64,000 nt of DNA from positions 744,001 through 808,000 of the forward strand of contig NZ_BMYM01000002.1 of NCBI RefSeq assembly GCF_014652275.1, in the 5' to 3' direction. Source of the DNA: Parahalioglobus pacificus. GTDB lineage: Bacteria > Pseudomonadota > Gammaproteobacteria > Pseudomonadales > Halieaceae. The translations under genes and the position numbers were made by a program. The number at the start of each line of letters is the position of its first letter. Position 1 is the first letter of the stretch. Positions 46,364-56,653 of the stretch are shown in pieces. The notes under the pieces were generated by a model. That model was not told the origin of the DNA and made no database searches. It saw only the letters and a list, made by a program, of their open reading frames with translations.

Positions 46364-47065
46364 TCAGGCGTGTCCGTCCCGTGGCAAGTGGGCCATGCAT
46401 CGCACGAGCACATCGGCGATGTGGGTCAGGAACAGTGTGCCCATGCCGCTGTGATACCGCTGGGCGTCCGAGCTGCCCACCGCGACGACGCCCAATTCCT
46501 CGCCGGCAACCAGTGGTACCACCGCTGCAGAGCCAATATCGCCTGCATTGGGGAACAGGTAGCCCAGTTCCTCTTTGCGCAGCACGCCACACATGGGCTT
46601 GCGGCCCTTGAGGATAGCGCCGATCTCGATGCGCGCGCTGTCTGCTGTTTCCAATCGGCAGTCGCCCTCACTGCCGGGTTCGCCGAACAGTATCAGGCTG
46701 GCATGCTCCACCTTGAAGTCCTGTTCCATGCTGACAGTGAAAGCCTTTGCCAGGTTCTCGCGATCCCGGGCTTCCAGCAGTGTAAGAACGAGGTGGCGTG
46801 TGTTTTCGTACAGTAAGTCGTTGTCGCGTGCGTTGGCTGTGAGTGCGTTGAGGCGATGGCGCATCTCTACGTTGCGCTCGCGCAGTACGCTCACCTGCTT
46901 TTCCACCAGGGATACGGCGCTGCCAGAGGCGTGGGAGATGTGAAGGTGGTCCAGCATGTCAGGGTGGCGCTGGAAGAAGTCGGCGTGCTCCTTGAGGTAC
47001 TCGCGTACCTGGTCCTCATCCAGTTCGTGCTCGGCGGCGACCGCCTGCTCATTCGTTCCCGACAT
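46364..47065 (-). CDS. DUF484 family protein
   Basis: 233 residues, GAF-like fold. N-terminus EDQVREYLKEHADFFQRHPD followed by MLDHLHI is the DUF484 hallmark, followed by a coiled coil (VSVLRERNVEMRHRLNALTA) and a GAF-like domain ending in the FLTHIADVLVRCM region. Function unknown; the gene stands between dapF and xerC in most gammaproteobacteria. Confidence 0.92.
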   Translation of the reverse strand: MSGTNEQAVAAEHELDEDQVREYLKEHADFFQRHPDMLDHLHISHASGSAVSLVEKQVSVLRERNVEMRHRLNALTANARDNDLLYENTRHLVLTLLEARDRENLAKAFTVSMEQDFKVEHASLILFGEPGSEGDCRLETADSARIEIGAILKGRKPMCGVLRKEELGYLFPNAGDIGSAAVVPLVAGEELGVVAVGSSDAQRYHSGMGTLFLTHIADVLVRCMAHLPRDGHA

Positions 47066-47099
47066 AATTTCCCCTGGCTTACGCGGTGGGCTTTTGACC

Positions 47100-47930
47100 C
47101 TAGATTTTTATGCTGCCCTCATAAACGACGGCGGTTGGCCCGGTCATGAGCACTTGCTCACCGTCGCCCGGCCATCTGATGGATAGCTTACCGCCGGGCA
47201 GTTCAACTGTCACTGTGTCACTGAGCCAGCCCTGGCGGATACCGTGCACTACGGCAGCACAGGCTCCGGAGCCGCAGGCCAGGGTTTCGCCCACGCCGCG
47301 CTCAAAGACGCGCAGGCGAATGTGGTTATCGGCAACCACCTGCATAAAGCCGGCATTGGCGCGCTCGGGGAAGCTCGAGTGAGCCTCGATGCGTGGACCC
47401 AGGGTTGCCACAGGCGCGGTGTCTACATCGTCTACACGCAAAATGGCGTGCGGGTTGCCCATGGACACAGCACCGACGTCCAGGGTTTGATCGTCAATAA
47501 CCAGCGGGTATAGCGCCTGCTGGCTATCGGCCTCGATGGGCACCTCAGCGGGTGCGAGATGGGGGACGCCCATCGCCACTTCCACCTGCTGCTTGTCGAT
47601 CATGCGCAGTTCCAGCTCGCCTGCGCTGGTCTCAACCCGTAACACGCGCTTGCTGGTGAGCCTGCGTTCGCGCACAAAGCGGGCAAAGCAGCGCGCACCA
47701 TTGCCGCACTGGCTGACCTCTGAGCCGTCGGCGTTGTAAATGCGGTAACGGAAATCCACATCCGGATTCTCGGGAGGCTCGACGACCAGTACCTGGTCAC
47801 AGCCGACGCCGAAGTGCCGATCGGCCAATTTGCGAATATCGCGGCTACGCAGCCGGGCACGCTGGCTGACCAGATCGATGACGACGAAGTCGTTCCCGGC
47901 GCCATGCATTTTGGTGAAGTGCAGGATCAT
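47100..47930 (-). CDS. dapF: Diaminopimelate epimerase
   Basis: 276 residues, cofactor-independent epimerase converting LL- to meso-diaminopimelate for lysine and peptidoglycan. Both catalytic cysteines are visible: SQCGNGARC and ACGSGAC. Starts [20 protein letters not shown], the family N-terminus. The gene lies 5 bp after lysA. Confidence 0.97.
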   Translation of the reverse strand: MILHFTKMHGAGNDFVVIDLVSQRARLRSRDIRKLADRHFGVGCDQVLVVEPPENPDVDFRYRIYNADGSEVSQCGNGARCFARFVRERRLTSKRVLRVETSAGELELRMIDKQQVEVAMGVPHLAPAEVPIEADSQQALYPLVIDDQTLDVGAVSMGNPHAILRVDDVDTAPVATLGPRIEAHSSFPERANAGFMQVVADNHIRLRVFERGVGETLACGSGACAAVVHGIRQGWLSDTVTVELPGGKLSIRWPGDGEQVLMTGPTAVVYEGSIKI

Positions 47931-47935
47931 AAGGC

Positions 47936-49186
47936 TTAGTCTGGCAGGCGGTGTTCGCCGCGCAGCAGGTCCGCCAGGGTTTCGCGTTCGCGCACGGCGA
48001 AGTGCCTGTCACCATCAACCATGACTTCGGCTGCCCGGGTTCGAGTGTTGTAGTTTGAGCTCATCACAAAGCCGTACGCCCCGGCCCCGGCGACTGCCAA
48101 CAGGTCACCTTCAGCGAGGTTCATGCCGCGGTCTTTGCCCAGAAAATCTGCGGTTTCGCACACCGGTCCCACCACATCCCAGGTGGCGTCGATGCCGTCG
48201 TTACGTTGGTGTACGGGTTGTATGTCTACCCATGCCTGGTATAGCGCGGGGCGGATAAAGTCGTTCATCGCTGCATCCACCAGGGCGAAGTCATTACCCG
48301 GTGTTTGCTTCAGGTACTGGACTTTGCACACCAGTATGCCGGCGTTGGCAGCGATGGAGCGGCCGGGCTCGAACATCAGTTCCAGGTTGCGGTCGCCCAC
48401 TTCCGCCCGAATGGCAGACAGGTACTCGGCGACACTGGGCGGCTGCTCATCGCGGTAGGTGACGCCCAGGCCGCCGCCCAGGTCGAGATGACGAATAACA
48501 ATGCCTTCATTGGCTAGTGAATCGATCAGTGACAGCAGGCGGTGCAGGGCATCAATGAAGGGACTTATCTCTGTTAGCTGGGAGCCGATATGGCAATCCA
48601 CGCCGACGATGTCGATATGCGCGAGCGCCTTTGCCTGCCGGTACACATCCACGGCCTGACCCATGTCCACGCCGAACTTGTTCTCTTTCAAGCCGGTGGA
48701 AATGTACGGGTGTGTTTTTGCGTCTACGTCGGGATTCACGCGTATTGAGACCGGCGCTGTCTTGCCGCACTCGCCCGCTACGGTGTTGAGCACTTCCAGC
48801 TCGGCCGCGGATTCCACGTTGAAACAGCGGATGCCCAGGTCCAGCGCGCGGCGCATCTCATCAGGCGTCTTGCCTACACCTGAGAATACTATTTTCGCGG
48901 GATCGCCACCGGCGGCCAGTACGCGCTCCAACTCGCCGCCAGAGACAATATCAAAGCCTGCGCCTCGACGGGCCAAGACATCGAGTACGGCAAGGTTTGA
49001 ATTGGCTTTTACCGCGTAGCACACCAGATGCGCGCAGCCTTCTAGCGCACTGTGATATTCATCCAGTGCCTGCTCCAGCGCGGCTCGGGAGTAAACAAAC
49101 GTGGGTGTGCCGTAGTGCTGGGCGATTTCCGCCACGGGCACGGCTTCAGCCAGCAGTGCGCCGTTCTCGCGGGTAAACATGCTCAT
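47936..49186 (-). CDS. lysA: Diaminopimelate decarboxylase
   Basis: 416-residue PLP enzyme making lysine from meso-diaminopimelate. PLP lysine is in CYAVKANSN, and the [15 protein letters not shown] glycine loop and [11 protein letters not shown] catalytic Cys region are present. Short gap to lptM upstream (6 bp) and dapF downstream. Confidence 0.97.
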   Translation of the reverse strand: MSMFTRENGALLAEAVPVAEIAQHYGTPTFVYSRAALEQALDEYHSALEGCAHLVCYAVKANSNLAVLDVLARRGAGFDIVSGGELERVLAAGGDPAKIVFSGVGKTPDEMRRALDLGIRCFNVESAAELEVLNTVAGECGKTAPVSIRVNPDVDAKTHPYISTGLKENKFGVDMGQAVDVYRQAKALAHIDIVGVDCHIGSQLTEISPFIDALHRLLSLIDSLANEGIVIRHLDLGGGLGVTYRDEQPPSVAEYLSAIRAEVGDRNLELMFEPGRSIAANAGILVCKVQYLKQTPGNDFALVDAAMNDFIRPALYQAWVDIQPVHQRNDGIDATWDVVGPVCETADFLGKDRGMNLAEGDLLAVAGAGAYGFVMSSNYNTRTRAAEVMVDGDRHFAVRERETLADLLRGEHRLPD

Positions 49187-49192
49187 GAGGCG

Positions 49193-49324
49193 TTAGTTGT
49201 CCGAAGAGTCCTGTGCAGGGGGCGGTTCCGGTGCGGGTGGCTCCGGGTAATACAGCGGCCCAGTCTGGCCACAACCGGCAAGCAGCAAACACGCCAGCAG
49301 GCTGTGGATCAGCACAATTCTCAT
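49193..49324 (-). CDS. lptM: LPS translocon maturation lipoprotein LptM
   Basis: 43-residue lipoprotein, lipobox LLAGC (Cys18) followed by GQTGPLYYPEPP, the LptM (YifL) hallmark. LptM binds LptD and helps form the outer-membrane LptDE complex. It is immediately upstream of lysA in gammaproteobacteria, as here. The gene is short but has a normal start; it is in the first position of the lptM-lysA-dapF-DUF484-xerC group. Confidence 0.9.
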   Translation of the reverse strand: MRIVLIHSLLACLLLAGCGQTGPLYYPEPPAPEPPPAQDSSDN

Positions 49325-49424
49325 TGGGGACGTCCAAGTCGTAAAACGCCGAGTATAGCGTCCGCTAGTTTCCCTTGCGAGTGACGCCTATCATAGGCTG
49401 CTCGTTAAGCGCCTAGCGATTGTG

Positions 49425-50423
49425 ATGCACGCCAGAACTCCTACATTATTCCGTTATGGCCCTACAGTCATGGTCGCCCTGTTGGGCTTGAGCGTGGCGA
49501 GGTCTGTACTGGCCGTTGATCCGCTGTATGTCAAAAACCTGTCACCCGTGGCCGGGCTGCTGGGCCTGCCGTCGCAGAGCAGTGCCCGCGCGGTGGACGG
49601 TTGGCAGGGCAATCTGCACACCAGCATTGCCAGCCACTACGTTCTCGACGATGCCTCTGGCGAGTCGCTATTGCTGGACGGGGAGACATTGCGTCTGGCG
49701 CTGGATCTACGCGTGTGCTTTGCCGAAAACTGGACGCTTGCCCTTGAGGTGCCCTGGCAGCAACAGTCGGGGGGGAATCTCGACAGCATTATCAATGGCT
49801 GGCACGACTTCTGGGGCATGTCTGACGGTGGCAGGTCTGATGCGGAAGACGACCAACTCGAGTACCGCTACTTGTCGGCGGACACCGGTTTTGGTCTGGA
49901 TGACGACACGTCAGGCCTGGGTGATATCACACTGTCACTGGCGTACACCTTCCACCAGAGCGATACCGCAGCGGCGTCCGTGGCGCTGGGTTATAAAGCG
50001 GGTACCGGTGATGAGGACGATTTTCAGGGTAGCGGCGCTGATGATGTGTTTGTTGCGCTGCGCTTTGGGGGTGAGCACCTTACCGACCTGCCACTGAGTT
50101 GGTACGGGCAGCTGGGCTATCTGTACGCTGACGACAGTGACCTGCTGGGGCCGCGGCAGGAAAACAATCTCTGGTTTGCAGGCGTGGGTGTCGATTGGCG
50201 GGTCAGTGAAAACTGGTCGCTGTTGGCGCAGTTAGACGCCAATGCCGCGCCGCTGGACAGCGACATTGATGCATTGGGGACGGATGCGATCTTGTTGTCG
50301 CTAGGTGCGCGCTGGCAGGTGGCCTCCCAGTGGCAGCTGGACTTCAGCTTTGTGGAGGATGTTCAGGTCGAGACCGGCCCGGATATCACTTTCCAGGCCA
50401 GCGTACGTTACACGCCCAAATAA
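49425..50423 (+). CDS. DUF3187 outer membrane beta-barrel-like protein
   Basis: 332-residue exported protein (signal peptide ending SVLAV) with DUF3187 features: ASHYVLDDASGESLLLDGET, WTLALEVPWQQQSGG, and barrel-like strands ending QASVRYTPK. Function unknown. GTG at 49422 and ATG at 49425 are adjacent; ATG chosen. It stands in the place that cyaY often has beside lptM. Confidence 0.85.
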   Translation: MHARTPTLFRYGPTVMVALLGLSVARSVLAVDPLYVKNLSPVAGLLGLPSQSSARAVDGWQGNLHTSIASHYVLDDASGESLLLDGETLRLALDLRVCFAENWTLALEVPWQQQSGGNLDSIINGWHDFWGMSDGGRSDAEDDQLEYRYLSADTGFGLDDDTSGLGDITLSLAYTFHQSDTAAASVALGYKAGTGDEDDFQGSGADDVFVALRFGGEHLTDLPLSWYGQLGYLYADDSDLLGPRQENNLWFAGVGVDWRVSENWSLLAQLDANAAPLDSDIDALGTDAILLSLGARWQVASQWQLDFSFVEDVQVETGPDITFQASVRYTPK

Positions 50424-50425
50424 TA

Positions 50426-50453
50426 AGGCCGCCGGTTCACGGCCTCCGGTTTT
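50426..50453. terminator. Possible bidirectional terminator
   Basis: AGGCCG-N8-CGGCCT (50426-50445) followed by CCGGTTTT, between the convergent DUF3187 and argH genes. Stem is short and the T-run is offset. Confidence 0.45.
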
Positions 50454-50463
50454 CGTTGCCGCT

Positions 50464-51864
50464 CTAGGTGCGCTCTGCAAGGCGGGCCAGGGCGCGATCA
50501 CAGGCTGCACTCACCTGCGCAGGTGCGGTGCCACCCAGATGGTCGCGAGCCTGTAACGAACCCTCCAGGGTGAGTACCTCAAACACATCTTCGCCAATGT
50601 CGCTGTGGAAACCCTGCAGGGTTTGCAGTGACATCTCAGAGAGATCCAGATTCTCCGCCACGCCGTGAGCAACGGCCTTGCCAACCACCTCATGTGCATC
50701 CCGGAAGGGCAAGCCCTTGCGCACGAGGTAGTCCGCCAGATCGGTGGCAGTGGAGAAGCCCCGGCGGGCGGCTTCGCGCATGGGTTCGGGGCGCGCCTTG
50801 ATTGCGGGTACCATATCGGCGAAAGCGCGCAGTGAATCCAGTACGGTATCGACCGTGTCGAACAGCGGCTCTTTGTCCTCCTGATTGTCTTTGTTGTAGG
50901 CCAGGGGTTGGCTTTTCATCAGCGTCAGCAGCGAAATCAGGTGACCGTTGATGCGGCCCACTTTGCCGCGCACCAACTCTGGCACGTCGGGGTTTTTCTT
51001 TTGCGGCATGATGGAAGAACCCGTGCAGAAACGATCAGGCAGCTCGATAAAGTTGAATTGTGCCGATGTCCACAGCACCAGCTCTTCCGACATACGCGAC
51101 AGGTGAGTCATCAGTAGGGCAGCAAAGCCACAGAATTCGATGGCAAAATCGCGATCAGACACGGAATCCAGCGAGTTTTCGGTGGGCTTGTCGAAGCCCA
51201 GTGCTGCGGCGGTCTGCGCCCGGTCTATCGGGTAGGTAGTGCCGGCAAGTGCAGCTGCCCCCAGCGGCGACTGGTTCATGCGTGATCGGCAATCCTGCAG
51301 GCGACCGTAGTCACGTTCCAGCATCTCGTTCCAGGCCAGCAAGTGGTGCCCAAATGCCACGGGCTGCGCGGTCTGCAGATGAGTGAAGCCGGGGATCACA
51401 GTATCATTATGCTGCGCTGCCAGTTCGATGGTGCCTCGCTGCAGCCGGGTCAGTTCACCGGCTATGGCATCAATCGCGCTGCGTAGATAGAGGCGAATGT
51501 CGGTGGCGACCTGATCATTGCGCGACCGTCCTGTATGAAGCTTTTTGCCCGTCACCCCGATCAGCTGTGTCAGGCGGGCCTCGATGTTCATGTGAACATC
51601 CTCCAGCTCCACTGACCACTGGAATGCGCCGGAGGTGATTTCTTCGCGAATCTGGTGCAGCCCTTGCTCGATGCTGGCGAGCTCATCCGCACTCAGGATA
51701 CCTACGCTCTGCAGCATGCTGGCATGAGCCAGTGAGCCATCGATATCTTCGTTGGCCATGCGCTGGTCGAAATCGACCGATGCCGTGAAGCGTTGTACGA
51801 AGCTGTCGGTGGCCTCGCTGAAGCGGCCGCCCCAGAGTTTGCTGGTGTCCTGCTTGTCACTCAT
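50464..51864 (-). CDS. argH: Argininosuccinate lyase
   Basis: 466-residue fumarase-superfamily enzyme making arginine plus fumarate. Start ATG at 51864 ([15 protein letters not shown]) fits the family; catalytic loop signature [12 protein letters not shown] is intact. It is divergent from the two-component pair, exactly as in Pseudomonas next to algZ-algR. Confidence 0.97.
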   Translation of the reverse strand: MSDKQDTSKLWGGRFSEATDSFVQRFTASVDFDQRMANEDIDGSLAHASMLQSVGILSADELASIEQGLHQIREEITSGAFQWSVELEDVHMNIEARLTQLIGVTGKKLHTGRSRNDQVATDIRLYLRSAIDAIAGELTRLQRGTIELAAQHNDTVIPGFTHLQTAQPVAFGHHLLAWNEMLERDYGRLQDCRSRMNQSPLGAAALAGTTYPIDRAQTAAALGFDKPTENSLDSVSDRDFAIEFCGFAALLMTHLSRMSEELVLWTSAQFNFIELPDRFCTGSSIMPQKKNPDVPELVRGKVGRINGHLISLLTLMKSQPLAYNKDNQEDKEPLFDTVDTVLDSLRAFADMVPAIKARPEPMREAARRGFSTATDLADYLVRKGLPFRDAHEVVGKAVAHGVAENLDLSEMSLQTLQGFHSDIGEDVFEVLTLEGSLQARDHLGGTAPAQVSAACDRALARLAERT

Positions 51865-51988
51865 GCTGCTTGTGTTCCCAAGTGGTAGTGCCGGCATCGG
51901 CTGGATCCGCAAGCGGTGAGGCAGCAGACTTGTTCGCCGGGGTCAAAGGGTGCAAGTATACCACCGGGCAGTGCAGGAACAGGATGCT

Positions 51989-53044
51989 ATGGCGGCCATT
52001 GACGGCCAACAGTCACCACCATTGACGGTGCGCAACAGCGGTGAACTTTTCGTTCCCGACATCTGCGCGCCGCGCCCGGTGTTTATCATGGTGCTGCTCG
52101 CCGAGCTTCTGGTGCTGGTGTACACGCTGGCGAACAGCAGCCTGCCAAACTTCGACTGGGAGCTGCTGGCCCTGTGTTCGCTGTTTACGCAGTGGGTAGT
52201 GCTGCTTTGCGCAGCCACTATTTGCCTGCTGCGCAGTGCGTTCACGCGGCTGAGCCTGGTGGCCACTGCAGCCTGCTGTCTGGCCGTGATTGCACTGGTT
52301 ACGGCTGTCAGTTCCTATCTTGTTACCGTTGCTGTGGCAGATTTCCCGCCGGTGGGTTCTGCGTACTGGTGGGTGTTTCGTAACGTGCTTGTTGCCTGGT
52401 TGCTGGGTGCACTGGTGCTGCGTTATTTTTACCTGCAACAGCAGATTACCCTGCGCGAGCGAGCGGAGTTGCAGGCGCGTCTCGATTCCCTACGCGCGCG
52501 CATCCGGCCACACTTTCTATTCAACACCATGAACAGCATTGCCAGCCTGATCGATGCTCGCCCGCGGGATGCGGAGCGCGCTGTGGAGGATCTTGCTGAG
52601 TTGTTTCGTGCCAGCCTCAACGATCGGGATTCCGAGCACACGGTGGGCGATGAACTCAGGCTGTGCGAGGTGTATCTCGGTATAGAGAAGTTACGTCTGG
52701 GTGAGCGGCTCCAGTGCGAATGGCAAGTTGATGAAGCAGCGCGAAGCCTGCCAATGCCCTCGCTGTTGCTGCAACCGCTGGTTGAGAATGCTGTGTATCA
52801 CGGTATTGCACCGCGCGCCGAGGGAGGCGTGATCCGCGTTGCGGTGGCGCTCCGCGAGCAGCGAATAGCGGTGGAGGTCACCAACCCGATTCCCGAGCGT
52901 GGCGGGCATAGCGATGGCCATCACATGGCCCTATCAAATATCGAGCAACGGCTGCAGGCCCTCTATGGGACTCAGGGGTTGCTCCAGAGTGAGGCCACAG
53001 AGGCCGCTTACCGCATCACGCTCTCTTACCCGGTGACGCCGTGA
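51989..53044 (+). CDS. LytS/AlgZ-type sensor histidine kinase
   Basis: 351-residue membrane kinase of the LytS/YehU branch. Four or so helices (about 35-155), then the His-kinase box IRPHFLFNTMNSIASLID (the H of RPHFLFN is the phosphorylation site) and ATP-binding motifs LLQPLVENAVYHGI and LSNIEQRLQALYG. Neighbours argH and hemC match Pseudomonas algZ. ATG at 51989 (MAAIDGQ) is preferred over a GTG 13 codons earlier. Overlaps the response regulator by 4 bp (GTGA). Confidence 0.9.
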   Translation: MAAIDGQQSPPLTVRNSGELFVPDICAPRPVFIMVLLAELLVLVYTLANSSLPNFDWELLALCSLFTQWVVLLCAATICLLRSAFTRLSLVATAACCLAVIALVTAVSSYLVTVAVADFPPVGSAYWWVFRNVLVAWLLGALVLRYFYLQQQITLRERAELQARLDSLRARIRPHFLFNTMNSIASLIDARPRDAERAVEDLAELFRASLNDRDSEHTVGDELRLCEVYLGIEKLRLGERLQCEWQVDEAARSLPMPSLLLQPLVENAVYHGIAPRAEGGVIRVAVALREQRIAVEVTNPIPERGGHSDGHHMALSNIEQRLQALYGTQGLLQSEATEAAYRITLSYPVTP

Positions 53045-53769
53045 AAATTTTGGTAGTGGACGATGAGCCGCTGGCCCGCCAGCGATTGGTAAGGCTGCTG
53101 GCGTCGCTGCAGCCCGACGCTGAAACCGAAGAGGCGGCCAATGGCGAGTCTGCCCTGGCATTGGTGGCACAGTGCCAGCCCGACGTCCTGTTGCTGGATA
53201 TCCGTATGCCGGGTATGGATGGAATAGCGGTTGCGGAGCAACTGGAAACTTTGCCGGAACCGCCCGCGGTTGTGTTCTGCACGGCCTATGATGAGTACGC
53301 CCTAGAGGCACTGCGGCACGAGGCCGTTGCCTATTTGCTGAAACCCGTGCGGGAGGCGGAGCTGGCGCGTGCGTTAACCCGTGCCGGGCGCGTGAATCGA
53401 CTGCAATTGGCTGCCCTGAGGCCTGACGATAAGCAGGGTGCCCGCACGCATGTTAGCAGTCAGGGTCAGCGCACCGTTGAGAGCTTGCCGGTGAATGAGG
53501 TGCGCTGCTTTATCGCGGGGCAGAAATATGTCACTGCGTACGGCAGCGAACAGCAGCTGTTGCTTCCGGACACGCTGAAGGACCTGGAGCTTGAATTTTC
53601 AGACAGTTTCGTGCGCGTGCACCGCAACGCGCTGGTCTCGCTCAGGTATATACAGCGACTCTCACGCAGTGACGACGGTTGGGTCGTGGAGTTGGCGCAG
53701 TGCGATTTGAGACCCGCCGTCAGTCGCCGTCATTTAGCGGCGGTAAAGGAAAAGCTGGTTAAGCGCTAG
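53041..53769 (+). CDS. LytTR-type response regulator (AlgR-like)
   Basis: 242-residue regulator: receiver domain with phospho-acceptor Asp53 ([12 protein letters not shown]), acidic pocket Asp7/Asp8 and Lys in YLLKPV, then a LytTR DNA-binding domain ([38 protein letters not shown]). Pseudomonas AlgR controls alginate, motility and virulence; the role here is not known. Operon with the kinase. Confidence 0.92.
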   Translation: MKILVVDDEPLARQRLVRLLASLQPDAETEEAANGESALALVAQCQPDVLLLDIRMPGMDGIAVAEQLETLPEPPAVVFCTAYDEYALEALRHEAVAYLLKPVREAELARALTRAGRVNRLQLAALRPDDKQGARTHVSSQGQRTVESLPVNEVRCFIAGQKYVTAYGSEQQLLLPDTLKDLELEFSDSFVRVHRNALVSLRYIQRLSRSDDGWVVELAQCDLRPAVSRRHLAAVKEKLVKR

Positions 53770-53813
53770 CAGCAGCACTGGTATCATCTGCGTCCCTGAT
53801 TCGGATTTTGCCT

Positions 53814-54740
53814 ATGTCTCGCTCTCTGGTGATTGCCACTCGCGAAAGCCCACTGGCCCTGTGGCAGGCCAACCACGTTAAGGCTGCGTTGGAACATGCG
53901 CACCCCGACCTTGCAGTCACGCTGTTGGGTATGACCTCTCGCGGGGATCAGCTGCTAGATGTCCCCTTGGCCAAGGTGGGCGGCAAGGGGCTGTTTGTAA
54001 AAGAGCTGGAGACTGCCCTGCTTGATGGCAGTGCCGACATCGCTGTGCACAGCATGAAAGATGTCCCCATGGCATTTCCGGATGGGCTTGGCCTGGGCGT
54101 CATCTGTGAGCGTGAAGACCCCACCGATGCCTTCGTCAGTAATGAATTCGACGCCCTTGCGGCCTTGCCCGCAGGCAGTGTCGTCGGCACCTCCAGTCTG
54201 CGGCGGGAATGCCAGTTGCGTGCTCGCTGGCCACATCTCACGGTGAAATTTTTGCGCGGTAATGTGAATACTCGCCTGGCCAAGCTGGATGCGGGGGAAT
54301 ACCACGCGATTATTCTTGCCAGCGCCGGGCTCAAGCGTCTGGGTTTTGCCGAGCGCATTAGGGACAGTCTGCAGGTAGAGGACTCTCTGCCTGCCGGTGG
54401 TCAAGGCGCTGTCGGCATTGAACTGCGCAGTGATGACACCGCCACACTCGAACTGTTGCAGCCGCTGCATAATGGTCCTACTGCCGCTCGCGTGACTGCC
54501 GAGCGCGCAATGAACCGGCATTTGAACGGCGGTTGTCAGGTACCAATTGCCTGCTATGCCGTTATTGAGGGAGAGCAGTTGTGGCTGCGTGGACTTGTGG
54601 GTCGCCCGGATGGCTCCCAGATTCTGCGCGCGGAGGGCAGAGCGCCCATGGCACGGGCCGAGGCCCTGGGCGTGGAAGTGGGTGAGGCGCTGCTGGCCCA
54701 GGGTGCAGCCGCTATTCTGGCCGAGGTCTACGGTGACTGA
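53814..54740 (+). CDS. hemC: Porphobilinogen deaminase
   Basis: 308 residues, builds hydroxymethylbilane. Start ATG 53814 ([17 protein letters not shown]). Catalytic and cofactor-binding Cys241 is in LNGGCQVP, and the dipyrromethane-cofactor region shows the family motifs VHSMKDVP and GTSSLRR. Overlaps hemD by 8 bp. Confidence 0.97.
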   Translation: MSRSLVIATRESPLALWQANHVKAALEHAHPDLAVTLLGMTSRGDQLLDVPLAKVGGKGLFVKELETALLDGSADIAVHSMKDVPMAFPDGLGLGVICEREDPTDAFVSNEFDALAALPAGSVVGTSSLRRECQLRARWPHLTVKFLRGNVNTRLAKLDAGEYHAIILASAGLKRLGFAERIRDSLQVEDSLPAGGQGAVGIELRSDDTATLELLQPLHNGPTAARVTAERAMNRHLNGGCQVPIACYAVIEGEQLWLRGLVGRPDGSQILRAEGRAPMARAEALGVEVGEALLAQGAAAILAEVYGD

Positions 54741-55509
54741 CACCGCCGTGCTGGTTACCCGGCCGGCGGGGCAGAGCCTGGGGCTTTGTCAGCGTCTGTC
54801 GGCTGAGGGGCTGCGGGTGGTAGAGCAGCCCATGTTGACGCTACAGCCATTGCAACCCCTGCCTAAAGGCAGCCACGCGGCGGTACTTCAACTGGATAGC
54901 TTTCAGCACATTATTTTTATCAGCGCCAATGCGGTGCACTTCGGCTTTGACGCCATTGGGGACTATTGGCCGCAGCTGCCGGTGGGTATTCATTGGTACG
55001 CGATCGGGGAACGCACTGCCGCACTGGTTGGCGAGCAGGGTATGGACGTGCTCTCACCGGGCCAGGAGATGACCAGCGAGGGTCTATTGCGACTGCCGAG
55101 CTTACAGTCAGTGAGCGGTGAAAAGGTGCTGATTGTGCGAGGCAAGGGCGGTCGCCAGACGCTGCGCGATACTTTATTAGAGCGCGGCGCCAACGTTTCC
55201 AGTCTTGTTTGTTACCGCCGCAGCCCCCCGGAGATTTCGCCGGAGGAGCTGGCGCAGCAGCTGTCCGTAGAGAGTGTGGCCGCGGTAGTGCTGACTAGCG
55301 GTGAAGGTCTGGCCAACTTCACCCGATTGCGTCCCCCCGGTGAAACTACTAACTTAACAGCATTAACGCTGGTGGTGCCGTCGGCACGAGTGGCGCAGGA
55401 GGCCCGGGAACTGGGCTGGCAGCAGGTGCTGACCGCCCGCAACGCCTCTGATGACGCAATGGCAGAGACGGTATTGGCCTGGCGAGATAACAAGGGGATG
55501 CACGCGTGA
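54733..55509 (+). CDS. hemD: Uroporphyrinogen-III synthase
   Basis: 258 residues, two-lobed HemD fold: [20 protein letters not shown] near the start, [15 protein letters not shown], and [15 protein letters not shown] in the second lobe. GTG at 54733 chosen because it overlaps hemC; the family start TAVLVTRP is reproduced. Cyclises hydroxymethylbilane with D-ring inversion. Confidence 0.92.
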   Translation: MTDTAVLVTRPAGQSLGLCQRLSAEGLRVVEQPMLTLQPLQPLPKGSHAAVLQLDSFQHIIFISANAVHFGFDAIGDYWPQLPVGIHWYAIGERTAALVGEQGMDVLSPGQEMTSEGLLRLPSLQSVSGEKVLIVRGKGGRQTLRDTLLERGANVSSLVCYRRSPPEISPEELAQQLSVESVAAVVLTSGEGLANFTRLRPPGETTNLTALTLVVPSARVAQEARELGWQQVLTARNASDDAMAETVLAWRDNKGMHA

Positions 55510-56651
55510 GTGACAGTGACAGGGATGAGAACAGCGTCACCGCTGTGACAATGGCTGAGGGCGATACGGCGTCTAGCGTTGATGCGACCGTGAATGAGCC
55601 ATCACCGTCACCCGAGGTAAAACGGCGTGGTGGCTTTATAGCCTGGCTGGCTCTGCTGCTGGTAGTTGGGCTGGGGGGCGGTGTTGCCTGGCTTGTCGAT
55701 CAGGCCATGCAGCGTTCGGCCGTATTATCTGAGCGTCTTGCCGCATTGGAGACAGCGGATTCAACCGAGCGCGACAGTATTGAATCTTCGCTGGCCGCTC
55801 TGGAGGCTCGTCTCGAACAAGCGGGTGCGGCGCGCTCTACCGAATTTCAGGGCGAGGTGTCAGCACAGGCTGCGCGTCTGCGCCAAGTAGAAGAGGGCCT
55901 TGCTGAGCAGCGCTCAGAGCTCACCCGTTTCACCGCCGCCGACCGGGAAAGTTGGTTGCTTGCCGAGGCCGAGTATCTACTGCGGCTGGCGAACCAGCGT
56001 CTGCTAATGACCGGTGATACGCAGGCAGCCGCTGCGCTACTTGCGAGCGCAGATGCTGTTATTAAACAGATGGAGGATCCGGCGCTTTTGTCTGTGCGCG
56101 CTGCATTGGCCACGGATATTGCCGCTGTGCGGGCAGTGCCCCAATTGGATATCGAGGGCCTGTATGTGCGCCTGGGGGCTCTTATCAACCAGGCGGATTC
56201 GCTGGCCATCTTCGAACTGCCCGAGCTGGATGCACCACCGCCCCCTGAGCCGGCTGACGATTGGCAATCCCGATTGGCGCAGGGCTATGAGGCAGCGCTG
56301 GCCAAACTGTCCGACTACATCATCATCCGCCGTCGCGATGTGCCCATGCAGGCGCTGATGGACCCCCAGTGGGAAGGTATGGTGAGGCAGAATCTCCGGA
56401 TGCTACTGGAACAGGCCCAGGTTGCACTGTTGTCTGGCAATCAGTTCCTCTTCACCGAGAGTCTCGGTCGCGCCCAGGAGTGGGTGGCGCAGTTCTTCGA
56501 ATCTGACGAAGCCGCAGCCCGGGCGCTCTCAAACGACATTGCCCGAATGCGCCAGGAAACCGTGCAGGTCGATCTGCCCGATGTGTCAGGTTCCCTGCGT
56601 GAGTTGCAGGCCGCAATCAGCCGCCACAACGCTGCCAAGGGAGCACCCTGA
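55506..56651 (+). CDS. hemX: HemX-like inner membrane protein
   Basis: 381 residues, one N-terminal helix (FIAWLALLLVVGLGGGVAWL, about 40-60) followed by a long periplasmic coiled coil and helical region ending LQAAISRHNAAKG. This is the family annotated HemX, uroporphyrinogen-III C-methyltransferase-like, always between hemD and hemY in gammaproteobacteria. It has no methyltransferase signature and its exact role is unclear. Coupled to hemD (GTGA overlap). Confidence 0.88.
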   Translation: MSDSDRDENSVTAVTMAEGDTASSVDATVNEPSPSPEVKRRGGFIAWLALLLVVGLGGGVAWLVDQAMQRSAVLSERLAALETADSTERDSIESSLAALEARLEQAGAARSTEFQGEVSAQAARLRQVEEGLAEQRSELTRFTAADRESWLLAEAEYLLRLANQRLLMTGDTQAAAALLASADAVIKQMEDPALLSVRAALATDIAAVRAVPQLDIEGLYVRLGALINQADSLAIFELPELDAPPPPEPADDWQSRLAQGYEAALAKLSDYIIIRRRDVPMQALMDPQWEGMVRQNLRMLLEQAQVALLSGNQFLFTESLGRAQEWVAQFFESDEAAARALSNDIARMRQETVQVDLPDVSGSLRELQAAISRHNAAKGAP

Positions 56652-56653
56652 TC

